A DNA stretch of 57,313 bases. Origin: Clostridia bacterium (GTDB lineage: Bacteria; Bacillota_A; Clostridia; Oscillospirales; Acutalibacteraceae). The notes below the pieces were generated by a model, which worked only from the letters and a program-made list of their open reading frames with translations, was not told where the DNA came from and ran no database searches. The stretch spans positions 1 through 57,313 of the forward strand of contig RZYX01000003.1 of the NCBI GenBank assembly GCA_009930155.1, in the 5' to 3' direction. The translations under genes were made by a program, and so were the position numbers. Positions 1-6,664 of the stretch are shown here, piece after piece; position 1 is the stretch's first letter; each line of letters opens with the position of its first letter.

Positions 1-99
1 TCCCATCTGCGTGTCTGAAATATTCAGTAGTTCAGCAAGCTCAATTCTATCTGTTGATGCCTGATTGAGCATTACTAAAAACTCACTATTTGCAAGCAT
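1..99 (-). pseudogene. VirB4/TraE-type conjugation ATPase, internal fragment
   Basis: The minus strand has an open frame of 33 codons running off the left window edge. It begins MLANSEFLVMLNQ and continues with STDRIELAELLNISD. This wording matches the region after the Walker B/arginine segment of VirB4/TraE ATPases of Gram-positive ICEs, where a leucine-asparagine-glutamine-alanine stretch precedes a helical 'ELAxLLxIS' segment. The family energises the type IV secretion channel. No start codon or ribosome site fits here, and the frame overlaps the end of the upstream methylase ORF in another frame. I read it as the tail of a VirB4 gene joined directly to a truncated methylase gene, by rearrangement or misassembly. 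The family call rests on recall of the motif, not on a search. Confidence 0.6.
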
Positions 100-3000
100 A
101 GCTACTATCATTAGAAAAAGCCATGCTATTAGCACGACTTGATAGTAAACCATATTTTTTTGTGAAGTTATCATAAAGAGTATTAAGCTCTTTTTGTGCC
201 TGTGTGATATAGCTTTCAGGGTAATCTTCGGTTTGATATTCAATAAGGTAACGAACTGTATTTCTTATTTCAATCATACCTTTAATACGATTTTCAGCAG
301 TTTTAGAAACATCAACAGGGTTCATTCTGCTGTTTTCACGGTAATAGATTGTTCCATCAAACAGTGCATAAGAGAAGTTGCGAACAGTGGGGTCAGCTGG
401 AATTGATAAATCTTCGTCGTCGGTTAATTCTTCCCGCTCGTAGTCGTCTATTACTGCGTGAATGTTGCCTATGGCATCGCTTAATTGGTCATCAAGAGTT
501 TGCTCGGTATTTGCAATACAGGCTGTTTCAGGACCAAATGGACCGCTTATTTCTCGCATTTCACCCATAATCATGTGTGGGCTATCTACAAAGTATTGGT
601 TCATTGTAAGTCCATTTTCATCTTTGCCTAAATGAACCCAATCAGGCTCGATATCGATAATTCTATCTCGCTTTTGTAGGAAGATAATATCAGATGTTAC
701 CTCTGTACCTGCATTAGCTTTAAAGGCATTATTCGGAAGTCTAATCGCACCAATAAGGTCTGCACGCTGTGCTAAATATTTGCGAACTGCTGGGTTTTCT
801 TTATCAAGAGTACCTTTGGAAGTGATAAATGCTACTACACCACCTGGGCGAACTTTATCTAAAGTTTTACCAAAGAAGTAGTCGTGAATTAACCAGTTGT
901 TCTTGTTGTATTTCTTATCATCAACCTTAAACTGTCCGAAAGGAACATTACCAATAGCAGCATCAAAAAAGCTGTCAGGCAACTGTGTTGTTTCAAAACC
1001 TTGCACTGCAATAGAGGACTTTTGATATAGTTGCTGTGCAATTCTGCCTGTTAAACTATCAAGCTCAACACCATAAATTTTGCTTTCTTTCATACTGTCA
1101 GGGAGCATACCTATAAAGTTACCAGTACCGCAAGACGGTTCTAAAATATTGCCTTTAGATAGACCCATATTCTCTAAAGCTTTATACATATTACGGATAA
1201 TTGTAGGAGCAGTATAAAAGGCGGTTAAGGTGCTTTCTCGTGCATTAGCATATTCTTCAGGAGATAGTGTAGCATATAGTTCTTGGAACTCATTTGCCCA
1301 CGCTGATTTGTTCTCATCAAAGGCATCAGCAAGGCTACCAAAACCAACATATCCTGCCAATATTTCTTGTTCGGCTGGTGTTGCAAGGCGATTATCAAAC
1401 TCTAATTCTTTCAAAAGATTGATAGCAGCCATATTTGCTCTGAACTTTTCTTTAGCAGAACCTACACCTAAATCATCATTTGTAATCACATATTGGCTAC
1501 GGTCAGATTGTTTGATTTCGGGGTGTATATCAAAGGTTTTTACGTCTGATTTCGGTTTTTTATCAAAGTTTTGGGTAATATCCTTAGTTTCTTTTTCGGC
1601 AAGTAATCTGCGTATATATCCTGCATTTTCAAGCCTGTTAATTGGAAAACCAACAGCATTTTCAAAGGTTACATCACGCATTTCTACATCACCATAGGAA
1701 CGCACACCCTCAATAACATAATCACGATTATCAATTGTAAGCCTTTGCCCGATTAAATCGTCGTTAGAGTTTTGCTGTGCCATTTCTTCGATAATTTCTG
1801 CCTGAGCACTTGCAGTATTGCCACCATAAATAGATGCCAATTCATCATTGTCATATTCGTTATCAAAGTTTTCTTCGTGAATTTCTTCGGCAATATCGGG
1901 GGTATAATCGGTGTCGTATTCATCACCAAGTTTAAAACCTTGATTACGCATATCTTCATAGCTGTCAAATCCATTTTGTATAGCTTGAATTTCACGATAA
2001 TCTTCTATCGGCACAGTACCAATATTGGTTTCTACCTCTTGTGGTTTGTCATATTTATGAGAAGATACGACTTTCCTTGAAGCAACTACACCATTTTCAT
2101 CTGCACCATGAATAACAAAATCGTGACCTTCATCAAGTATCTTTTGCATATATTCTTCGAGCTTATGCTTTGGAATACCGCACATCGAAACATACTCGCC
2201 ATCAATAACTCTTGTACCTAAATGCAGTCCAATAATATCAGAAGCAATCTTTGCATCTTCTAAATAAAACTCATAAAAGTCACCAACTTGGAAAGTGACA
2301 ATATCAAGGGGATATTCTTCCTTAATCTCTAAATACTGAGAGTAGGGACTACGTTTTTCTTGTGATTGCTGTACTTCTTTAATTTCAGGTACAATAACCA
2401 TTAAATGGTCATTTGATGGGTTTTCCTGTACCTTGTTATCAAAATCAGCACGTTCCATTTCTTTATTAAAGAGTGGGAAACTTTCATCATAAAGACGAAC
2501 AGACTCATCATCAAAGCTGAGTATTTCATACTTTTTAGCTCCGATATATACCGTATCACCTAAGTGATATTGATATTCGTACTCAGGTTCAAGCTCAGGT
2601 AAAACAGGGACAGCCATATCACCATTAAGAATATCTTTCATACTGGTAGCTCGGTCTGTTTGCGGTGTATTATCGCTAATAACTTTGTCCATTGCGTCTT
2701 GCATAATTGGCAAGATAAAGTTGCCTTTGCCTGATAAAGTGTTTGTTTTCTTAGATTTCCCAGCAAAGCAGCTACCACAATCTGTTAAAACATATTGATT
2801 AAATAGCTTCTCATTTTCGCCTAAAACTTTCATATATTCGTTGTAATCACGAATGATATTATTAAACTCTTTACCGACTTGCCAGCGTTCATTAGACTCT
2901 AATATCCTTTGCTGATATACAGGGAAATTTGCTAATTCTTTTTCGTTAAGGTAGCTTTCAGAAGTAATAAGTTCGTCAATACGTTTAGCAACTTTGTTCC

Positions 3001-4519
3001 AAGGCAAGAGAACCTCTGCATCAGGCTCCATAATAGAACCTTTGCTGAGTTTAATGCCTTTACCATCGTGCATTTCATCAATATCCGATTCTCTAAGTGC
3101 AGGGTAAGCACCACCCCAACCATATTCATCTTTTAGAAAAGTTGCATTTTCTGCCTGAGTTTCTTTCTTTAGATATTGCTCGTAAATGCGATATTTACCA
3201 TCTGCAACACCACTACCATTAGTAAGAATAGCATCAATTTCTTCCTGAGAAATGGAAAAATCGGAAGTCTTTAAAACCTCCGATTCTTCTATAATATTCT
3301 GTTGTTCTTCTTGGGTTGGTAATTGAGCATTTAGCTGTAAATTAGCTCCTTCATCACTATTTCCTGAGCTGAGTTCCTGATATTGTTCATCATCTGAACC
3401 CACTTCATTTGGTCGGTAGCTTTCAATTGCTCCGTTACGCCTTGAGTCCGTGCCATCTGTGCGGTCAGCATTTCCATCATCTCGTAAGCCTGCTCTTCCA
3501 CTTCCAGTAGGTGTTGATTCAGCTTGCAAGAGGTTAGCAGATTGATAAACATCACTCTGCGACTGGTTTCCAGATATTTCTTGCGAGCCAATGCGAACTT
3601 CCCAAGGTGAACTTCCTGCTCCTGTGGCAGTATCAGGTTCGGTAGGTTGTAATCTCCCACTTTGCTGTAAGTTAGATTGTTCATATTCAAAATTCCTTTC
3701 TGTTTTATTTATGCTTATATTATATTCCTGATTAGAGTTATCTACAAATGTGCGAATTTGTTTTTTATCACTTTTTTGCAGTGCAATTACAGTTGTTGCA
3801 ATTTCTTTTAGACCCATTTCAGCAATATCGCTTGTGGCAATACCAAGTGCATTTATAGTGTCTTTAGTATTAAAATCTGTAATAGCTGAGAAATCTTCAT
3901 TGCTAAAGTATTCCCCAGTATTAAGACCTAATCGCTCCATAATCATAAAAGCTACGCTGTTTCTTACAAGTTCACGATAACTTTTTGTGATATAATCTTC
4001 ACCCGTACCATCTAAAAAACTATCTTCAACATAGTATTTTAAATCATTTATATAGTCTGTAAGATTATCGGTAGCAGCATTTTCACTGGCTGAAAAGATT
4101 GCATCAATTAGATTTTCTTTGCTACTTAGCTCACCAAAAGTGCTTTCGAGAGTATCAATAACTTCGTTTTCAAAAGCAGGGTTCATTTGCCATATGGGTA
4201 CAGCTTTAGCATTTCTACCTTCGTGGGTATCTGATACATCAAAGTAGTATTTAAGCCGTTTATTTTGCGAGGTTTTATCGAAAACCGCAATACCGTTAGA
4301 GCCTTTATTTACCCAACGATTAAACTGCCTGTTCCACTTATCAATTTCTAAAACTGCTGTGGCATCAGGTCGCTGTGCAAAGATTAAAACTTGTTCGTCA
4401 AATCGGCATTTATAGTTCCTACAAGCAGAAATCAAAAAGTTTTGCCAACGCTGTGGGGTAGAGATAGTTGCAAGCTCACGCTCGTAGGCTTCGGTAATGA
4501 GCTGATATTTTGTTGCCAT
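86..4519 (-). CDS. ICE ArdC/MutS-like/N12 adenine methylase protein, C-terminally truncated
   Basis: A 1,477-residue product of the giant 'SNF2/DNA methylase' family carried by Tn1549-like ICEs. Residues 1-270 resemble the ArdC/LtrC N-terminal antirestriction-type domain. Residues about 277-410 are Gly/Ser/Glu-rich low complexity and are also read in another frame. Residues about 715-800 resemble MutS domain I, with FQVGDFYEF near 741. An N6-adenine methylase core has motif I EPSCGTGNF at 1127 and the NPPY-equivalent NVPF at 1191. Relatives continue into an SNF2 helicase and exceed 2,000 residues. Here the frame ends after DSSY with an unrelated tail (ACK) that coincides with VirB4-like sequence, so the helicase is missing. 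It is the last gene of the 6505-86 operon, 14 nt after its neighbour. Methylase activity is possible; helicase function is not. Confidence 0.8.
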   Translation of the reverse strand: MATKYQLITEAYERELATISTPQRWQNFLISACRNYKCRFDEQVLIFAQRPDATAVLEIDKWNRQFNRWVNKGSNGIAVFDKTSQNKRLKYYFDVSDTHEGRNAKAVPIWQMNPAFENEVIDTLESTFGELSSKENLIDAIFSASENAATDNLTDYINDLKYYVEDSFLDGTGEDYITKSYRELVRNSVAFMIMERLGLNTGEYFSNEDFSAITDFNTKDTINALGIATSDIAEMGLKEIATTVIALQKSDKKQIRTFVDNSNQEYNISINKTERNFEYEQSNLQQSGRLQPTEPDTATGAGSSPWEVRIGSQEISGNQSQSDVYQSANLLQAESTPTGSGRAGLRDDGNADRTDGTDSRRNGAIESYRPNEVGSDDEQYQELSSGNSDEGANLQLNAQLPTQEEQQNIIEESEVLKTSDFSISQEEIDAILTNGSGVADGKYRIYEQYLKKETQAENATFLKDEYGWGGAYPALRESDIDEMHDGKGIKLSKGSIMEPDAEVLLPWNKVAKRIDELITSESYLNEKELANFPVYQQRILESNERWQVGKEFNNIIRDYNEYMKVLGENEKLFNQYVLTDCGSCFAGKSKKTNTLSGKGNFILPIMQDAMDKVISDNTPQTDRATSMKDILNGDMAVPVLPELEPEYEYQYHLGDTVYIGAKKYEILSFDDESVRLYDESFPLFNKEMERADFDNKVQENPSNDHLMVIVPEIKEVQQSQEKRSPYSQYLEIKEEYPLDIVTFQVGDFYEFYLEDAKIASDIIGLHLGTRVIDGEYVSMCGIPKHKLEEYMQKILDEGHDFVIHGADENGVVASRKVVSSHKYDKPQEVETNIGTVPIEDYREIQAIQNGFDSYEDMRNQGFKLGDEYDTDYTPDIAEEIHEENFDNEYDNDELASIYGGNTASAQAEIIEEMAQQNSNDDLIGQRLTIDNRDYVIEGVRSYGDVEMRDVTFENAVGFPINRLENAGYIRRLLAEKETKDITQNFDKKPKSDVKTFDIHPEIKQSDRSQYVITNDDLGVGSAKEKFRANMAAINLLKELEFDNRLATPAEQEILAGYVGFGSLADAFDENKSAWANEFQELYATLSPEEYANARESTLTAFYTAPTIIRNMYKALENMGLSKGNILEPSCGTGNFIGMLPDSMKESKIYGVELDSLTGRIAQQLYQKSSIAVQGFETTQLPDSFFDAAIGNVPFGQFKVDDKKYNKNNWLIHDYFFGKTLDKVRPGGVVAFITSKGTLDKENPAVRKYLAQRADLIGAIRLPNNAFKANAGTEVTSDIIFLQKRDRIIDIEPDWVHLGKDENGLTMNQYFVDSPHMIMGEMREISGPFGPETACIANTEQTLDDQLSDAIGNIHAVIDDYEREELTDDEDLSIPADPTVRNFSYALFDGTIYYRENSRMNPVDVSKTAENRIKGMIEIRNTVRYLIEYQTEDYPESYITQAQKELNTLYDNFTKKYGLLSSRANSMAFSNDSSYACK
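3331..3684 (-). CDS. tnpV: TnpV-like transposon-encoded protein nested in the methylase gene
   Basis: A 117-aa product in a different frame from the methylase gene that surrounds it. Segments such as GDYNLPNLILP, LGKFALARKKYL, LTSCKLNQHL, MAR followed by GVTEQLKA, and the ending IVMKELIYS match my recollection of TnpV proteins of Clostridial mobile elements, whose molecular role is not established. I chose ATG 3684 because AAAGGA lies 9 nt upstream; an in-frame TTG lies two codons earlier. An element-type promoter (TATAATATA with the GCAC box 25 nt upstream) sits about 30 nt before the start, inside the methylase gene. This argues that the ORF is expressed and is not a shadow. The methylase frame over the same bases is low complexity, as expected where two products share DNA. 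Confidence 0.7.
   Translation of the reverse strand: MNNLTYSKVGDYNLPNLILPQEQEVHLGKFALARKKYLETSRRVMFINLLTSCKLNQHLLEVEEQAYEMMEMLTAQMARTQGVTEQLKATDQMKWVQMMNNIRNSAQEIVMKELIYS
3716..3760 (-). promoter_or_regulatory. ICE-type promoter upstream of tnpV
   Basis: On the minus strand an AAATTCGCACATT box is followed by exactly 25 nt from its GCAC and then TATAATATA. The same arrangement precedes the lipoprotein gene (11720-11763) and the 59-aa ORF (13943-13986). There is no recognisable -35 hexamer. Its position immediately before the nested tnpV ORF supports a real start site inside the methylase gene. Confidence 0.6.
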
Positions 4520-4533
4520 TTCATCCTCCTTAT

Positions 4534-4833
4534 CTATGCAGTAAGGCTTTCTAACAAGCCTTTTTTAGCATTGTTTATTTTCATAATTCTACTGTTTAAT
4601 TGAGATATGGTCATTTCTATTTCTTTTTTGTTTTCAGCATAGTAATAACCATTTTCTCCACTACAAACAGGGTGCTCGGTTGCCCTTAAATGATTTACAA
4701 TAGAGCGAACTTCGGTACCTTTTAAATTAAAAACAGTTTCAAGCGTAGAGCTTGAAACTGCATTATCTTTGCCTTTATGATTTTGTTTTAAATACTCACA
4801 TAAAGAATTATCAAGTTTTATTTTGTTTTTCAA
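4534..4833 (-). CDS. ICE small protein, unknown function (99 aa)
   Basis: I do not recognise this family. The TTG start at 4833 is chosen because GAAAGGTAGAG lies about 6 nt upstream; the frame stays open further upstream, but that part overlaps the preceding gene and reads poorly. The product is charged and helical. Its middle (LETVFNLKGTEVRSIVNHLR) looks like a winged-helix recognition unit, and YYY-bearing and coiled segments follow. It sits between the Cys/His-rich 82-aa gene (8 nt upstream) and the methylase gene (14 nt downstream), so it is co-transcribed. A small DNA-binding or methylase-partner role is possible but unproven. Confidence 0.6.
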   Translation of the reverse strand: MKNKIKLDNSLCEYLKQNHKGKDNAVSSSTLETVFNLKGTEVRSIVNHLRATEHPVCSGENGYYYAENKKEIEMTISQLNSRIMKINNAKKGLLESLTA

Positions 4834-4841
4834 TAAAATCT

Positions 4842-5090
4842 CTACCTTTCGTAATCTTTGTTTTTCGGCTTGTGAAGTGCATATTTTGCACCAAGCGACT
4901 CCATTCTTTCGGCAAATTGGCAGATGTGAAAACACTTGCCACCAATATCAGTATGATATTCATCAAGATGCTTGCAAGTGTGGATTTTCTTTTCTCCATT
5001 CGGGTAAGTTATTTCTAACTTTCCACCATCAGGAACTGTAAAAAGAGGAGTATAGTGGCTGTCTATAAATCTACATTCCTTGCTACTCAT
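4842..5090 (-). CDS. ICE Cys/His-rich small protein (82 aa)
   Basis: The start is ATG 5090 behind GGAGGTGCTGAAA, which overlaps the previous gene by 8 nt; the longer frame upstream has no ribosome site. The product begins MSSKECRFIDSHYTPLFTVP. It contains several Cys and His residues spaced like a metal site: HTCKHLDEYH, then GKCFHICQF. A PNGEKK turn precedes them. The pattern suggests a small zinc-binding fold. Its place in the tight 6505-86 operon suggests a role in ICE maintenance or transfer. No function is established from sequence. Confidence 0.65.
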   Translation of the reverse strand: MSSKECRFIDSHYTPLFTVPDGGKLEITYPNGEKKIHTCKHLDEYHTDIGGKCFHICQFAERMESLGAKYALHKPKNKDYER

Positions 5091-5298
5091 TTTCAGCACC
5101 TCCAAGAAAAGAAATAACCTTATTTGACTTAACTGCTTTTTGCAAATCGTTAATAAGACCAATTTCGGCTACTGTAACATTTGGTATTGCAAGCATTTTA
5201 TCAAGGGTTATTGCAGTAATATCTTTTTCGGTTTTGTATCCTGCTTCAAGTACCTTTGTGAGGACTTTAAGCTCATTATTTGTGTTTGTTTTAGCCAT
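5083..5298 (-). CDS. ICE small helical protein, paralogue A (71 aa)
   Basis: ATG 5298 follows GGAGAGATAAATT. The product shares an organisation with the 77-aa protein encoded two genes upstream (5497-5730). Both have a 'VLEAGY' or 'IFEAGY' segment, then a short acidic loop, an 'ITLDKMLAIPNVTVAEI' or 'LTIDEILEIKGITVSNI' segment and a final basic helix. The motif resembles a helix-hairpin-helix or small HTH unit. It overlaps its downstream neighbour by 8 nt and starts 5 nt after the upstream stop, so translation is probably coupled. Confidence 0.65.
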   Translation of the reverse strand: MAKTNTNNELKVLTKVLEAGYKTEKDITAITLDKMLAIPNVTVAEIGLINDLQKAVKSNKVISFLGGAENE

Positions 5299-5303
5299 AT
5301 AAT

Positions 5304-5552
5304 TTATCTCTCCATATCTTTATTTTTATTGTTGTATCGCTCAAGATGTTTAGCTTCATTTAAACCACGAAGGCATAAATCTTTTTGAGCTTTTAGCCTG
5401 TCGCTAAAGTAGTGACCTATAAAATAGTCATCACCATTTTTACATTTCCAAGTAACATATTTACTGGGTGCATCAGGGTTAAAGCCGAGAACAAACTCAG
5501 TTTCGCCCACATTTATTGAGTTTATGATTATATAGTTTTGGTTTACTCTCAT
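5304..5552 (-). CDS. ICE small protein with a domain shared with the 257-aa neighbour (82 aa)
   Basis: ATG 5552 lies behind AAGGGGGAAAATTCTA. The gene starts inside the 3' end of the 77-aa gene (5497-5730), overlapping it by 56 nt in another frame. The start 'INSINVGETEFVLGFNPDAP' resembles residues 68-90 of the 257-aa operon leader (VINAVQIGDKEIILGENPYA), so the two proteins probably share a domain. A KCKNGDDYFIGHYF segment and a Lys/Arg-rich tail follow. Function is unknown; such proteins recur as accessory genes of this ICE group. Confidence 0.65.
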   Translation of the reverse strand: MRVNQNYIIINSINVGETEFVLGFNPDAPSKYVTWKCKNGDDYFIGHYFSDRLKAQKDLCLRGLNEAKHLERYNNKNKDMER

Positions 5553-5730
5553 TAGAATTTTCCCCCTTGAGTTTTCGTTGTGTATATCTAATTGCTTTTA
5601 TATTAGAAACTGTTATCCCTTTAATTTCTAATATTTCGTCAATCGTCAGGTTAGGTATATCTTTTGCTGTGTAGCCAGCTTCAAATATAATACGGACGAT
5701 TCTGCCACCATAATTTTCACCACTTCTCAT
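5497..5730 (-). CDS. ICE small helical protein, paralogue B (77 aa)
   Basis: ATG 5730 is chosen because AAGGAGGAACGATAAA precedes it; the frame upstream belongs to the 3' part of the 257-aa gene. The core (IFEAGYTAKDIPNLTIDEI followed by LEIKGITVSNIKAI) parallels the 71-aa protein at 5083-5298, so the operon carries two diverged copies of one small fold. The C-terminus is Lys/Asn-rich. The overlap with the downstream gene suggests translational coupling. Possible nucleic-acid binding is inference only. Confidence 0.65.
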   Translation of the reverse strand: MRSGENYGGRIVRIIFEAGYTAKDIPNLTIDEILEIKGITVSNIKAIRYTQRKLKGENSNESKPKLYNHKLNKCGRN

Positions 5731-5731
5731 T

Positions 5732-6505
5732 TTATCGTTCCTCCTTAAAATTTTGTTTTTCTTGTTTTTGATTTTGAATAATTGATAGGTTTTCTTTTGC
5801 CCATTTTGGCATAGACTGCTCTTTAACAACACCTAAAACATCTCTGCGTTCCCAGCGAGTTTTGTTACTACTATAAAGATTGGTGCAAAAAACAGCACTA
5901 CCACGAGGGTTTGCCTTAGAACCATTACCACCAGTAACTAAAAACAGTTGCCTGTCAATCGTTCTGTACTCTCTGCGTATGACATCGGTTTTAATGGCAA
6001 TAACCTTGCCGTCAATATCGTCTGAGTAGCTTGTAGGCTCACAATCGTTTTTAGATAAAGGTGTTTTGTCGATTTTAATGTCGTCAAGCTCTACCATTGT
6101 TTTTCCGGCTTGCTGTGATATTCGACTGCCAAAAAGCTCTACGATTTCAGCATAATTTTCACTAACAAGTGCGTCCGTATAAGTTGCAAATAAATCGTTA
6201 CTTTCGCAGTAACTGCAAAGATACTTCATAGCATCAGTAGCATACGGGTTTTCACCTAAAATGATTTCTTTGTCACCAATTTGAACAGCATTAATTACCT
6301 CAAAATCGCCTGCTACTCGCTGGCTTTCAAGCAATAACAACTTGCTTATTGGAACATCGTCTAACGTGGTTTCAAGTCCATTGTTATTAAAAGTTAGTTC
6401 GGTATAAACCTTACTAACATATATCCCTGAAATAGTTGCTATTTTGCCATAATACTCTGCTTCTGAGCCAATATATCTTATTTTATCGCCTTGATTAAAT
6501 TCCAC
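5732..6505 (-). CDS. ICE conserved protein of unknown function, operon leader (257 aa)
   Basis: ATG 6505 follows AAGGAGATGATGGAGTG-type sequence. The first 60 residues (QGDKIRYIGSEAEYYG, then KIATISGIY) look like a KOW/SH3-like beta-barrel. Residues about 68-125 resemble the 82-aa protein at 5304-5552. The C-terminal half contains YRTIDRQLFLVTGGNGSK and RGSAVFCTNLYS, then RWERRDVLGV, a segment I recall from many ICE hypothetical proteins. It is the first gene after the terminator at 6530-6560, so it probably heads the operon that ends with the methylase. Function is unknown. Confidence 0.7.
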   Translation of the reverse strand: MEFNQGDKIRYIGSEAEYYGKIATISGIYVSKVYTELTFNNNGLETTLDDVPISKLLLLESQRVAGDFEVINAVQIGDKEIILGENPYATDAMKYLCSYCESNDLFATYTDALVSENYAEIVELFGSRISQQAGKTMVELDDIKIDKTPLSKNDCEPTSYSDDIDGKVIAIKTDVIRREYRTIDRQLFLVTGGNGSKANPRGSAVFCTNLYSSNKTRWERRDVLGVVKEQSMPKWAKENLSIIQNQKQEKQNFKEER

Positions 6506-6529
6506 TCCATCATCTCCTTAAAATAGAAA

Positions 6530-6560
6530 GGGTGGCCAATCTAACAAGATTAAGCCACCC
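6530..6560 (-). terminator. Rho-independent terminator after the adhesin operon
   Basis: GGGTGGC and GCCACCC form a perfect 7-bp stem. On the minus strand a T-rich run (CTTTCTATTTT) follows. It lies just after the 30-aa ORF and before the 6505-86 operon, separating the two. Confidence 0.75.
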
Positions 6561-6571
6561 GATTTCTTTGT

Positions 6572-6664
6572 TTATTTCTTTTTGTTATTTCTAATATACA
6601 TGAATGCAAGTCCTGCTACGATGAACAGAACTAAGCCAATACCAATAATAGTTTTAAGCTCCAT
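6572..6664 (-). CDS. 30-aa single-pass membrane microprotein
   Basis: The stop codon of the adhesin gene and this ATG overlap as TAATG. The ORF begins MELKTIIGIGLVLFIVAG and ends in a basic tail YIRNNKKK. One hydrophobic helix plus a positively charged end predicts a small integral membrane protein, N-terminus out. The stop-start overlap and the terminator just downstream argue that it is translated as the last cistron of the adhesin operon. It has no recognisable family. It may assist insertion or sortase processing of the adhesin, which is a guess. Confidence 0.5.
   Translation of the reverse strand: MELKTIIGIGLVLFIVAGLAFMYIRNNKKK

Noticed and set aside
1230..1697. 155-codon plus-strand frame opposite the methylase gene
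   Set aside because: Reverse-strand shadow of the methylase core motifs.
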